From contig NZ_PPEK01000007.1 of assembly GCF_002899715.1 (NCBI RefSeq), positions 62,001 through 126,000 on the forward strand: DNA of 64,000 bases, written 5' to 3'. The position numbers and the translations under genes were made by a program. Positions 17,477 to 26,126 of the stretch are shown in pieces. Position 1 is the first letter of the stretch. Each line of letters starts with the position of its first letter. Under the pieces are notes generated by a model. It made no database searches, was not told where the DNA came from, and saw nothing but the letters and a program-made list of their open reading frames with translations. The stretch comes from Enteroscipio rubneri. GTDB lineage: Bacteria > Actinomycetota > Coriobacteriia > Coriobacteriales > Eggerthellaceae.

Positions 17477-18928
17477 ATGGCAAAGAATAAGAAATTCCGG
17501 TTGATCGACGCGATACTGTCGGTCATAACCGTCGTGTTCGTGGCCGAGGCGGCGGCTCCTGCGGCCGCCATCGGCAACTCGCAGTTCTTCTGGTGGATCT
17601 TCCTCATCATCGCCTTTTTGTTGCCGTATGGACTCGTGGTGAGCGAGTTGGGCACCGCCTACGACGACGAAGGCGGTCTGTACGATTGGGTGCGCCGCGC
17701 GTTCGGTGATACGTGGGGTAGCCGCGTGAGCTGGTACTACTGGATAAACTTCCCGCTGTGGATGGCTTCGCTCGCATTTCTGTTCCCCGAGACCATTGCG
17801 CTTATCACAGGGTTCGAGCTGGGGCTTCTGCCTTCGCTCGTCATAGAGCTCGCGTTCATCTGGATCGTCGTATTCCTCAGCTTCTCGAAGGTATCCGACT
17901 CAACCTGGATCCTCAACCTGGCCGCTGTGCTCAAAGTGGGTATCGCCGTGGTGGTGGGCGGCTTGGGCATCTGGTACGCCGTGAATTACGGGTTCGCAAA
18001 TGACATGGCCCCTCAGACGTTCCTGCCCTCGCTCGACTCGAACAGTCTGACCTATCTTTCCATCATCTTGTTCAACTTCATGGGCTTCGAGGTTATCACC
18101 ACCTACGTGGGATCGATGGAGAATCCGAGCAAGCAGATTCCCAAAGCCATCATTGCGGGTGGTATCGCCATCGCGGCGCTCTACCTGTTCAGCTCGTTTG
18201 GCATCAGCGCCGCCATCCCCGCCTCCGACATCTCGCTCGATTCGGGCATCATGGATGCGGTGGGGATCATGGCAGGCTTCGGCAGCGTGCTGTTCGTCGT
18301 GGTGGCCGTGGTATTCCTCATCACGCTGTTCGGTAATATGGTCAGCTGGTCGTTCGGCGTGAACTTCGTCGCCGAGCACGCTGCTAAGAAGAAGAACATG
18401 CCGAAGCCCTTCGCCCACGAGAGCGCTCAGAATGGTATGCCCACCGGCGCCGCCATCATCAACGGCATCGTTGCGAGCGTGCTCGTGCTGCTCTCGCCGC
18501 TCATGGAGCTTGCAGGTTTCGACAGCTTCTTCTGGATATTCTTCTCCATGAACATCGTGTTTCTGCTTATCAGCTACATCCCCATGTTCCCCGCGTTCCT
18601 CAAGTTGCGCAAGGTGGACGCTGCTCGCCCGCGGGTGTTCCGCGTGCCCGGCGGCAAAGGCCTGTTGGCAGTGGTATGCTGGCTCCCCGTGGTGCTGCTC
18701 GTCCTGTCCATCATCGCCACCATCGTGCCGCTGAACGGCTCCGAAGAGGAGCTGTCGAAGATACCGATGCTTATCGGCGTAATCGCGTTCGTCGTCATCG
18801 GCGAGATTGTGCGCGTGCTCTCGGCGCGCGGCCGAAAGGTCGACTATCTCGGTATGGAAGCGAGCGGCGACCCGGAGACGTTCGATGCCGCTGTTGCGGA
18901 AAAGATCAACCCCGTCGATCGTCGCTGA
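17477..18928 (+). CDS. aguD: APC superfamily transporter, probable agmatine/putrescine antiporter
   Basis: Membrane transporter of 483 residues with about twelve hydrophobic segments, starting FRLIDAILSVITVVFVAEAAAPAAAIGNSQFFWW; the LSVITVVFVAEAAAP region resembles the first unwound helix of glutamate/GABA and agmatine antiporters in the APC superfamily. Lying between putrescine carbamoyltransferase and agmatine deiminase, it most likely exchanges external agmatine for internal putrescine. AGAAGG lies upstream of ATG 17477. Another amino-acid substrate cannot be excluded. Confidence 0.8.
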   Translation: MAKNKKFRLIDAILSVITVVFVAEAAAPAAAIGNSQFFWWIFLIIAFLLPYGLVVSELGTAYDDEGGLYDWVRRAFGDTWGSRVSWYYWINFPLWMASLAFLFPETIALITGFELGLLPSLVIELAFIWIVVFLSFSKVSDSTWILNLAAVLKVGIAVVVGGLGIWYAVNYGFANDMAPQTFLPSLDSNSLTYLSIILFNFMGFEVITTYVGSMENPSKQIPKAIIAGGIAIAALYLFSSFGISAAIPASDISLDSGIMDAVGIMAGFGSVLFVVVAVVFLITLFGNMVSWSFGVNFVAEHAAKKKNMPKPFAHESAQNGMPTGAAIINGIVASVLVLLSPLMELAGFDSFFWIFFSMNIVFLLISYIPMFPAFLKLRKVDAARPRVFRVPGGKGLLAVVCWLPVVLLVLSIIATIVPLNGSEEELSKIPMLIGVIAFVVIGEIVRVLSARGRKVDYLGMEASGDPETFDAAVAEKINPVDRR

Positions 18929-18966
18929 CCCAAGCAACTCTGTTCTTTATCGTCGAAAGGAAACGT

Positions 18967-20085
18967 ATGAAAACTATATACGAGAACGAATCCACTCCTC
19001 GGAAAGACGGCTACCGCATGCCGGGCGAGTTCGAGCCGCAGAAGCGCATCTGGATGCTGTGGCCGCATCGCCCCGACAACTGGCGCGACGGCGCCAAACC
19101 CGCTCAGAAAGCCTACGCCAACGTAGCGCGCGCCATCGCCCGGTTCGAGCCCGTTATCATCGGCGCGAAGCCCGAGGACTATGAGGCCGCGCGCTTCGAG
19201 ATGTCTGAGGACGAGAACGTGCTGGTCATCGAGATGGAGTCAGACGACGCATGGATCCGCGACTGCGGTCCCACGTTCGTGGTGAACGACGAGGGCGGCG
19301 TTCGCGCCGTGCATTGGCACTTCAACGCTTGGGGTGGGCTCTACGACGGCCTGTACTTCCCCTGGGATCAGGATGCGCTCATCGGCATGAAGGTGGCCGA
19401 CCTCGCCCACGCCGACCGTTACCGCCCCGACCAGTTCGTGCTGGAAGGCGGCTCCATCCATGTGGACGGCGAGGGCACCGTCATCACCACCGAGATGTGC
19501 CTCCTGTCGCCCGGCCGCAACCCGGAGCTCTCGAAGGAGGACATCGAGGGCTATCTGCGCGAGTACCTGAACGTGGAGAAGGTCATCTGGATCAAAGACG
19601 GCATCGACCCCGACGAGACGAACGGCCACATCGACGACGTGGCGTGCTTCGTTGCGCCCGGCGAGGCGGCCTGCATCTGGACCGACGACGAGGAGAGTCC
19701 CTTCTACGAGGCCGCCCACGCTGCCTATGAGACGTTGTCGCAGGCCACCGATGCGAAGGGGCGCCAGCTGAAGGTGCACAAGCTGGTCATGCCCAAGGAG
19801 CTCACCTACATGACGCAGGAGGAGGTAGACGCCGTCGACGTGGTGGAGGGCACGCTTCCCCGCACCACCGAGGACTACGCCATCGCCTCCTACATGAACT
19901 TTCTCATCGTCAACGGCGGCGTCATCGTGCCGCAGTACGACGACGAGTACGACGAGCTGGCCCTCGACCAGGTACGCGAGATGTTCCCCGATCGGGAAGT
20001 CGTGGGCGTGTCCACCCGGGAAGTAGCCTACGGCGGCGGCAACATCCATTGCATCACCCAGCAAGAGCCTCGGGCAAACGCGTAG
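18967..20085 (+). CDS. aguA: Agmatine deiminase
   Basis: Hydrolyses agmatine to N-carbamoylputrescine and ammonia. The 372-residue protein has the family start RMPGEFEPQKRIWMLWPHRPDNWR, the substrate-binding ESDDAWIRDCGPTFV, the active-site His in DETNGHIDDVACF, and the nucleophile Cys362 in GGGNIHCITQQEP. AAAGG precedes ATG 18967. It is the last gene of a ptcA-antiporter-aguA operon. The usual fourth gene, carbamate kinase, is not present in the window. Confidence 0.95.
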   Translation: MKTIYENESTPRKDGYRMPGEFEPQKRIWMLWPHRPDNWRDGAKPAQKAYANVARAIARFEPVIIGAKPEDYEAARFEMSEDENVLVIEMESDDAWIRDCGPTFVVNDEGGVRAVHWHFNAWGGLYDGLYFPWDQDALIGMKVADLAHADRYRPDQFVLEGGSIHVDGEGTVITTEMCLLSPGRNPELSKEDIEGYLREYLNVEKVIWIKDGIDPDETNGHIDDVACFVAPGEAACIWTDDEESPFYEAAHAAYETLSQATDAKGRQLKVHKLVMPKELTYMTQEEVDAVDVVEGTLPRTTEDYAIASYMNFLIVNGGVIVPQYDDEYDELALDQVREMFPDREVVGVSTREVAYGGGNIHCITQQEPRANA

Positions 20086-20098
20086 GCTCGCCCGTTTC

Positions 20099-20147
20099 AG
20101 GGCCGGATCGACAATGCTTGTGAGGTGTTGGCGATTCGGCCCTTTGT
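20099..20147 (+). terminator. Terminator-like hairpin after agmatine deiminase
   Basis: AGGGCCGGATCG (20099-20110) pairs with CGATTCGGCCCT (20132-20143), 11 of 12 positions, followed by a short TTTG. It begins 14 bases after the aguA stop. Confidence 0.55.
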
Positions 20148-20364
20148 CGCGTCTGCGGGCGTTCAAGCGTTTTGAAGGGGCGACGAATCAAGGCGCGATG
20201 GCTGTTCGGGAAGGCGATGGCGAGCGAGCGCTTCGGCACGTTTGCGCTGCGAACAGCTTTTTATTATCGATAACGTCATGTGATCATCGATCGCTTTGCT
20301 AGAATGAGAAGGCAGAGGGGTTTCCGAGGCAAGGGGTATGCTCTTGCGGCAGGAAGGATGGCGC

Positions 20365-21777
20365 ATGGGGGATTCGAAAGGGGTGTCGCGGGAGGATATC
20401 CCCGGCATCGAGGACATCAAACCGGCGGCTTTGCAGGTTTTGGAAAGCGGGAGATCGCGATCGCTCGCTTCGTTTGAAAGCGAAACGGCGAAACGTCTGG
20501 GACTCACATCGGCGCAGCGAGCCTTTTGCGTCACCGGCAGTTCATCGGCCCTGTTCTCCAATCGTTTTGAGAAGGCTCGGTCGGAACTCCATCGTAATGG
20601 CATGATCGAGTATCCGGCACGAGGCAAAGTACGCCTTGGCGACAGGGGACAAGCCAGCGCAAAGAGCGAGCTGGAAACTGAGCCCGATCAAGCTCCGGAG
20701 GCTGGAATGCGCGTGCCCGAAGGGGGTGCTGCAGCCGAACCCTCCGACGAATCGCCGGCCATGCGGGACAAACCCGATGCGGGAGCGACAAGCCAGCAGG
20801 CGACCGGGGAATGCGGTTCGGGTTCGTACGAGGGCGGCATCACCTCGCTCCCTTCCATAGAACGATCCGAGCCGAAAACCGATTCGATCATCGCGCTCGT
20901 GCTTGCTGCAGTCGGTCTTGCCCTGAGCTTCACCGGCGTGCTTTCACTTGTCGGCGCGCTCTGCGGTGCCGTATCGCTGGGGTTCTTCGTTCATGACCGG
21001 CGCAAGAAACCCTCTTCTTCCGGTATGACTGCGCCAAAGGCGACGCTTGCGCTCGGGATATGTTCTGTCGTGCTCGGAGTCATGGTCGCGTTGGGAGGAG
21101 CTGCTTCGGGAGGTGTTCACAACGAGGCTCAGCAGCCTTCCAGTTCGTCCGTTCAACAGGAACCGAAAACGGTTGAAGCACCCGAGGAGCATGAACTCGA
21201 TTTTGTCGTGCAGAGCGATGAAGAGCTTGCGCCCGCTTCGGTCACGGTGATCGTGAGTGGAACGCAAACGGATGGCGTAAAAGTGAGCGAGCGTCATGAA
21301 GCGGCGATTGGCAAAACCTATACGCTCGCTTGTTCGCCAGGACGGTACTCGTTCGAGATCGATGCATCGTCGCTTGCAGTCGGCGAAGTGCTACTGAAGG
21401 CGGATCGAGTCGAGTGCTCGTTCGATGGCTTGAAGGATCGTACGGTCAGCATCAAGATAGTGCAGGATGCCGAGGCGATGCAGGCTCGGGCGGCGCAAGA
21501 AGAGGCCGAACGCCAAAAGGCCGAGGAAGAGGCTGCTGCAGCCGCTGCGGCAGCAACGGCGGAGCAGGAGGCCGCCGCTGCTGCAGAGCGCGAGGCGGCT
21601 GCTGCCGCAGCGGCTTCGGCTGCGGACGACCGTGGCGGCGACACCGTGTATCTTACGAAAACAGGTGAAAAATACCATCGTGACGGATGTTCGTCGCTGC
21701 GGAAGAGCAAAATTCCGACAACGCGCTCGGAAGCCGAAGCCCGCGGATACGAACCCTGCAAGAATTGCAGACCGTAG
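20365..21777 (+). CDS. Membrane protein with Mrr_N-like N-terminus, coiled coil and C-terminal Cys/His motif
   Basis: I do not recognise the whole protein (470 residues). Residues about 14-100 resemble the winged-helix Mrr_N domain found before Mrr-type nucleases (DIKPAALQVL, then RFEKARSELHRNGMIEYP and VRLGDRGQ), but no nuclease domain follows. Two hydrophobic segments near residues 175-235 with a short KKPSSS loop resemble DUF4190-type anchors. Then comes a beta-rich region, an Ala/Glu coiled coil, and a tail with YHRDGCSSL and GYEPCKNC, a likely zinc-binding motif also seen at the end of some surface and nuclease-like proteins. ATG 20365 has GGAAGG upstream; ATG 20338 is an alternative. 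Function unknown. Confidence 0.65.
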   Translation: MGDSKGVSREDIPGIEDIKPAALQVLESGRSRSLASFESETAKRLGLTSAQRAFCVTGSSSALFSNRFEKARSELHRNGMIEYPARGKVRLGDRGQASAKSELETEPDQAPEAGMRVPEGGAAAEPSDESPAMRDKPDAGATSQQATGECGSGSYEGGITSLPSIERSEPKTDSIIALVLAAVGLALSFTGVLSLVGALCGAVSLGFFVHDRRKKPSSSGMTAPKATLALGICSVVLGVMVALGGAASGGVHNEAQQPSSSSVQQEPKTVEAPEEHELDFVVQSDEELAPASVTVIVSGTQTDGVKVSERHEAAIGKTYTLACSPGRYSFEIDASSLAVGEVLLKADRVECSFDGLKDRTVSIKIVQDAEAMQARAAQEEAERQKAEEEAAAAAAAATAEQEAAAAAEREAAAAAAASAADDRGGDTVYLTKTGEKYHRDGCSSLRKSKIPTTRSEAEARGYEPCKNCRP

Positions 21778-21797
21778 AGGCCCCGACGAAAAACGGA

Positions 21798-21831
21798 GAG
21801 GCGGCCGCCCGTTTGCGCGGGCGGCCGCCTC
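21798..21831. terminator. Bidirectional terminator between convergent genes
   Basis: GAGGCGGCCGCCCG (21798-21811) and CGGGCGGCCGCCTC (21818-21831) form a perfect 14-bp stem with a 6-nt loop. On the minus strand the hairpin is followed shortly by TTTTT (complement of 21789-21793). It serves the NTF2-like/SDR operon and probably the plus-strand membrane-protein gene. Confidence 0.7.
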
Positions 21832-21892
21832 GGGCCGGGGTCGCCGCATCGTTGGAGACGGGTGCGATGCGGCTGGGAGCGGTGGCGCCAGC

Positions 21893-22240
21893 TTATGCCG
21901 GACGGATCACCAGCTCCTGGATAAGGCTGTTGTCGAGCGTGCATACGCCGTCGTTGCAGTTCTCGATCTGAGCGAGGGCGTGGATGATGGTGCCGTTGTA
22001 ATCGGCGTAGAAGTTCACGGTGCGCTCATCCACCACGTACGGATCAAGCATGCCGAAGCCGCCGAACATGAACTTGTTGTGGTAGGACATTTCGATGGCG
22101 TTGCGCCCGTACAGGAAGGCGTTTTGCCGGCCGGCGACGGAAGGGCAATAGTCGAATAGGCGGCAATCCTCTTCGAAGCATGCTGCGAGCGCCTCGTGGT
22201 CTTTGTTTTGCATCGCCGAGACCAAATCGTTGATGACCAT
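21893..22240 (-). CDS. NTF2-like / SnoaL-type protein
   Basis: A 115-residue protein with the cone-shaped NTF2-like pattern: an N-terminal helix INDLVSAMQNKDHEALAACF, then EEDCRLFDYCPSVAG, a GRNAIEMSYHNKF helix and strands to the C-terminus. The family includes steroid isomerases, dehydratases such as BaiE, and small-molecule binders. An Asp at residue 30 aligns by eye with the catalytic Asp38 of ketosteroid isomerase, but the Tyr14 equivalent is Leu, so that activity is doubtful. It ends a two-gene operon 9 bp after the SDR and probably works on the same compound. Confidence 0.7.
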   Translation of the reverse strand: MVINDLVSAMQNKDHEALAACFEEDCRLFDYCPSVAGRQNAFLYGRNAIEMSYHNKFMFGGFGMLDPYVVDERTVNFYADYNGTIIHALAQIENCNDGVCTLDNSLIQELVIRPA

Positions 22241-22249
22241 AGTCGCCTC

Positions 22250-23029
22250 CTAGTAGACTTTCTCGGAATTCAACAGGGCATCGGTGCCGCCGTCCACGAA
22301 CAGGACCACCCCGTTCAGGCCGCAAGCCTCGGGCGAGGCGACGAACGCCATGGCATTCGCGATCTCGATAGGATCCATGAGCGGCTCCTCGCCAAAATGG
22401 GTGGGCACGGGGATGCCTTCCATGGCCGCGCGCTGCTGGGGCAGCATGTTGGCCGTGATAGCGGTGCGCACGTTTCCTGGTGCAATGGCGTTCAGGCGGA
22501 CGCCGCGCGAACCCCAGTCAGGACTCATGCGGCGCACCCAACGGGCGAGCGCATACTTCGTCGAAGCGTAGTAGATATGCCCGACGGCAGGATCGACGTC
22601 CTTGACCAGCTCGATGATACGATTTTCGTCGGGGTGGTTGTTGAGCATGCCTGCTACGTCCATGCGCGCCGCTCCCTGGGCGATGGAGTTCGAGGAGGTC
22701 ACGACGCAGCTGCCCCCCTTCTTTTCAAGAAGATCGAACACGCCGTGCGCCATTTCGGTCGCCCCGAAGTAATTGAGCGAGATAATGAGGGATATGGGAA
22801 CCTTGCCTCCCGAGACGCCTGCGTTGCAGATCATGGCATCGATGCCGTCGGGATAGCGCTCGTGCAGCTCTGCGATGGCGCCTGCGCGCCCCTCCTTCGT
22901 GGCGAGGTTCGCATCGATGTCGCCGTTTTTGAGGTCGATGTTGACTACCTCGTGGCCTCGGCCGCGCAGAATCTCGGCGGTCTTCGCTCCGATGCCGCTC
23001 GTAGCTCCGGTGATGACGTAAATACCCAT
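22250..23029 (-). CDS. SDR oxidoreductase resembling 3-alpha-hydroxysteroid dehydrogenase
   Basis: NAD(P)-dependent dehydrogenase of 259 residues. It has TGATSGIG at residues 7-14, the substrate/cofactor NAG in [10 protein letters not shown], catalytic Ser in VVTSSNS, and YxxxK in YYASTKYAL. The pattern [30 protein letters not shown] and VDGGTDALL resembles the Comamonas 3-alpha-HSD/carbonyl reductase subgroup rather than general SDRs. Coriobacteria are known for bile-acid hydroxysteroid dehydrogenases, so a steroid or other secondary alcohol is a fair guess but not shown. It is co-transcribed with the NTF2-like gene. Confidence 0.75.
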   Translation of the reverse strand: MGIYVITGATSGIGAKTAEILRGRGHEVVNIDLKNGDIDANLATKEGRAGAIAELHERYPDGIDAMICNAGVSGGKVPISLIISLNYFGATEMAHGVFDLLEKKGGSCVVTSSNSIAQGAARMDVAGMLNNHPDENRIIELVKDVDPAVGHIYYASTKYALARWVRRMSPDWGSRGVRLNAIAPGNVRTAITANMLPQQRAAMEGIPVPTHFGEEPLMDPIEIANAMAFVASPEACGLNGVVLFVDGGTDALLNSEKVY

Positions 23030-23167
23030 AAGCCTTCCCTTCTGCGGAATGCGCTACGATTGACGCAAAGCACGCTTCCTGTCCGAGATTGGTGTTCGGT
23101 ACGCACATCATCATAGCAACCCGACATCGTGGATTCAGAGGTGCTTAGGTCAGCGGTAGGTGAGGTG

Positions 23168-23836
23168 TTACGCGTGGCGGGGATGCTCGGCAGACGGTGT
23201 CGAACGGTCGGGATGCGGTGCACAGGCCCCTGCTCCATGTTGCTCGGAGGCGGTGCCGCCTGGCGAGGGCTCTGCGTTCTGGCGCTCGATCCGATTCGTT
23301 GCGGACGCCAGTAGGTGCGGCAGGCGTTCCAGCACTGTTGCAGCCAATGTGCCGGTCGCATATCCTGTCGCTGTTCCAACGACGAGCAGTATGGGCAGAT
23401 AGAGCGCGATTTGAGGTGTTGCGGTGAGGATCGCTGCCATGGCTATCTGTCCGCAGTTGTGCGCGACGGCGGCCGCCATGCAGCATAGGCGCACCTTCCC
23501 GCGCGCGTTCAGATGGACGAAGGTCAGGGTGACAGCGAGCGCACAGACTCCTCCGACCAGGCTGAATGGGAGGGCGGCCAGCTGACCGGCGAGCACGGCG
23601 CAGAGCAGGATACGGACGGCCAGCACGACCGTCGCTTCTGCCGGGCCAAGCCAAAACGCGGCAATCACGGTGACGGTATTGGCAAGCCCTAGTTTCATCC
23701 CGGGGATGGGGGCAGGCATCGGCACGAGAGCTTCTGCGGCGGCGACGGCCACGGCGAGTGCGGCGAGCAGCGCGCAGCGGCACACTCGGCGGGTGGCATT
23801 GGGATCACGCTGCGCCAACGACTGCGTCCGGGCCAT
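23168..23836 (-). CDS. Gx transporter family membrane protein
   Basis: Integral membrane protein of 222 residues with five to six hydrophobic segments. The segment VPMPAPIPGMKLGLANTVTVIAAFWLG and later ILLCAVLAGQLAALPFSLVGG match the Gx_transp family, once called heptaprenyl diphosphate synthase component I and now linked to flavin or electron-transport loci. It ends in a 45-residue polar tail. Its start overlaps the stop of the NusG-II gene by 32 bp, so the two are translationally coupled. Role inferred from context with ApbE. Confidence 0.8.
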   Translation of the reverse strand: MARTQSLAQRDPNATRRVCRCALLAALAVAVAAAEALVPMPAPIPGMKLGLANTVTVIAAFWLGPAEATVVLAVRILLCAVLAGQLAALPFSLVGGVCALAVTLTFVHLNARGKVRLCCMAAAVAHNCGQIAMAAILTATPQIALYLPILLVVGTATGYATGTLAATVLERLPHLLASATNRIERQNAEPSPGGTASEQHGAGACAPHPDRSTPSAEHPRHA

Positions 23837-24236
23837 TGGGCGTCCCCTCTCCTTCGCGTTCGATAATGATCGTCAGACCATGGGGCACGCAGGCTATGAT
23901 CTGTCCCGGCCGCTCGATCCAGCCCGTGCGCACGCATGTCCTGTCGGGACAATCGGCATCCGCCACGCGGATGCGGCCGCCGTCGAGCTCGATGAGGTTG
24001 CTGCCGCGGTCGTCCTCGAAAAGGAGAATATCGAATTCGTCTGTGTTGCCGAGATCGATGGTCTGCACGACTGCGCCGTCGCGGGACACGATGGCCTTCG
24101 TGCGTTCGCCATGGGTTCCCGCTGTTGCGCTGCCGCCTACGGCGAAGCAGGCGGCCAAGAGGACTGCGACGGCAAACACGATGCCCGCGAACACGATCTC
24201 GGCACGTTGGGCCGTGAGCCGCTGCGGCGCGCTCAT
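23805..24236 (-). CDS. NusG domain II-containing protein
   Basis: A 143-residue protein with one N-terminal membrane anchor (AEIVFAGIVFAVAVLLAACF) and an extracytoplasmic NusG domain II-like fold: KAIVSRDGAVVQTIDL, then RIRVADADCPDRTCVRTGWIERPG and IACVPHGLTIII. The CPDRTC and IACVPH pattern is typical of the family found next to Gx transporters and ApbE. The start ATG overlaps the ApbE stop by four bases. The biochemical role of this domain is not known; it is thought to belong to an exported flavin or redox module. Confidence 0.78.
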   Translation of the reverse strand: MSAPQRLTAQRAEIVFAGIVFAVAVLLAACFAVGGSATAGTHGERTKAIVSRDGAVVQTIDLGNTDEFDILLFEDDRGSNLIELDGGRIRVADADCPDRTCVRTGWIERPGQIIACVPHGLTIIIEREGEGTPNGPDAVVGAA

Positions 24237-25354
24237 CGCGGTACCGTCTCCACGCGGCCGTCGTAGGCGGCAGAGGGCGCGAAGGATGTGGAAAGCCCTT
24301 CCGTCACGAGCACCGATCCGTCGCATGCGATGAACACCGCTTCGAATGCCAATGCCTCGTCATTCTGTGTCGCGCGCCATAGGTCGACGGCGCGATCGAC
24401 TCCGAGCACGAATAAAGCCGTCGACAGCGCATCGGCTTGCGCGCCGCTTGTTGCGACGACGCTGACGGAAGACAGTCCGCTTTCAGCTGGATAGCCCGTT
24501 TCGGGGTCGATGAGATGATGGCGTCGGATGCCTTCGCTGTCGACGAAGTATCGCTGGTAGTCTCCCGAGGTGGACACGGTCGCCTCGGAGAGCTGGAGCG
24601 TGCCGGCGAGCGCTTCGGGATTGTGCGGGTCTGCGATGCCGACGGTCCATGGCGTCTCGTCGGGTTTCGATCCAAGCACGGTCACGTTCCCGCCGAGGTC
24701 GACGAGCGCGCCTGTTGCATTGCGATCGCGGAGCTCAGCGGTGATTCGGTCGGCAGCGTAGCCTTTTGCGATCCCCCCGAGGTCGAGCTGGGCTTCGTTA
24801 TCGAGCGTGACTGCGCCGCTTGCAGCGTCGACGTCCACGGAGCGAAAGCCGACGCGGGTGAGCGCCGTCTCGATCTCGGCATCCGAGGGTGTCCGGTAGT
24901 TGCCGCTCGTGAAACCCCAGGCGCTCGTAAGCGGGTAGATGGTGGGATCGAAGGCCCCGCCGGTCGCTTCCGCCATGCCGAGCGCTTCCTCGATAAGCTT
25001 TTCTACGTCGTCGGGCGCGGGCAGGGGTTCGTCGGCGTCGTTCAAACGCGCAATCCAACTGCCATCCTCAGTGGGCGAAAGCGCCTCGTCCAGCCCTCGT
25101 ACGATTTCAGTGCAGCTCGAAAGGGCTTCATCCGCCTCGTTGCGATCGTGTGCGTGCACGGTAACGGTCATTGCGGTGTCCATGGCCGTAAACGACGCGG
25201 TTGCCGTCGCCGTGTCGTCGTTTTTTGCAGCGCAGGAGGAAAGCGAGAACGCGGCCAGTATGGCGAGCGCGATGGCGGCCCGCAGCATGGGGAGGCGCGG
25301 ACCCGTGTTCCGGTGCCGGTTGAGGCGCGGAACTCGTTCGATGCTCACGGGCAC
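24233..25354 (-). CDS. apbE: FAD:protein FMN transferase
   Basis: Covalently attaches FMN to Thr of exported FMN_bind proteins. The 373-residue protein has a signal sequence with a lipobox-like LSSCA, the substrate segment DPTIYPLTSAWGF, GGIAKGYAADRI, DLGGNV, and the metal-binding region HHLIDPETGYPAESG with ADALSTALFVLG. The GTG at 25354 has AGGAGGAGG upstream; GTG 25348 is possible. It is first in an apbE / NusG-II / Gx-transporter operon with overlapping genes. No FMN_bind acceptor is encoded in the window, so the target lies elsewhere. Confidence 0.9.
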   Translation of the reverse strand: MPVSIERVPRLNRHRNTGPRLPMLRAAIALAILAAFSLSSCAAKNDDTATATASFTAMDTAMTVTVHAHDRNEADEALSSCTEIVRGLDEALSPTEDGSWIARLNDADEPLPAPDDVEKLIEEALGMAEATGGAFDPTIYPLTSAWGFTSGNYRTPSDAEIETALTRVGFRSVDVDAASGAVTLDNEAQLDLGGIAKGYAADRITAELRDRNATGALVDLGGNVTVLGSKPDETPWTVGIADPHNPEALAGTLQLSEATVSTSGDYQRYFVDSEGIRRHHLIDPETGYPAESGLSSVSVVATSGAQADALSTALFVLGVDRAVDLWRATQNDEALAFEAVFIACDGSVLVTEGLSTSFAPSAAYDGRVETVPR

Positions 25355-25667
25355 GTCGCCTCCTCCTGACGCGATCGACTTGGCCGGCGAGCGCCCTTGC
25401 CTTCAGGGCTTCGTCTGCCGTTCGGCGCGGGCGGGTTTTCCGAATCTTCCGTCTAGCGTATCGGACATCTTACGCCACTGGACCCTATGCGACGGCATGC
25501 TTCGGTCAAAGGGCTGTTCAGACTATGGTCGGTCGAAGCGAGATCGATGAGGAGGGGAGGAGAGAAGGCGGCAAGGCATACGCCTTGCCGCCGGTAACAA
25601 AACGCATGTTCGCGTGATACAATGCGCAAACGAAAGAGCGGTACCCTCTGACGAAAGCGAGGCATCC
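25355..25667. other. Divergent gap between apbE and PPOX gene
   Basis: About 310 bp. It holds a strong hairpin: GGCGGCAAGGC (25567-25577) with GCCTTGCCGCC (25582-25592) around a 4-nt loop, and a -10-like TACAAT at 25616-25621 ahead of the plus-strand gene. No further gene is seen. Confidence 0.45.
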
Positions 25668-26126
25668 ATGATGCGCGACCCCGAGCAGACCATCGGCAAC
25701 CTTGTCGACCACCAGAACGCCTCGTTCGTCGGCTCGGTGGACGGGGACGGCTTCCCCGAGATCAAGGCGATGCTCCCGCCGCGCCGTCGCGAGGGCATCC
25801 GCACGTTCTACTTCACCACGAACACCTCGTCGATGCGGGTGCGGCACTACCGCGCGCACCCGCAGGCATGCATCTACTTCATGGACCGGCGGTTCTTCCG
25901 GGGCGTCATGCTCAAGGGCACGATGGAGGTGCTCGAGGACGCCTGGGCGAAGGAGCTTATCTGGCAGGAGGGGGACACGACGTACTATCCGCTGGGCGTG
26001 ACCGATCCCGACTACTGCGTGCTGCGCTTCACGGCCGATGCGGGGCGCTTCTATCAGAACTTCGGGTCGGAGGACTTCACCGTGCCGGAGCCGGTCGCCG
26101 AGGAGCCGGGCGCACCGGAGGCATGA
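25668..26126 (+). CDS. Pyridoxamine 5'-phosphate oxidase family protein
   Basis: Small flavin-binding split-barrel protein of 152 residues. The pattern NASFVGSVDGDGFPEIKAML, RTFYFTTNTSSMRVRHYRAHPQACIYF and FFRGVMLKGTMEVL matches the PPOX-like general-stress group rather than true PdxH. It probably binds FMN, F420 or heme. Two ATGs lie at 25668 and 25671, with GAGG just upstream. Its last 73 bp overlap the end of the gene on the other strand. Substrate unknown. Confidence 0.8.
   Translation: MMRDPEQTIGNLVDHQNASFVGSVDGDGFPEIKAMLPPRRREGIRTFYFTTNTSSMRVRHYRAHPQACIYFMDRRFFRGVMLKGTMEVLEDAWAKELIWQEGDTTYYPLGVTDPDYCVLRFTADAGRFYQNFGSEDFTVPEPVAEEPGAPEA

Noticed and set aside
21530-21640. GCT/GCC-type repeat as a tandem-repeat locus
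   Set aside because: It is the coding sequence of the Ala/Glu coiled coil with irregular units, not a clean tandem repeat.
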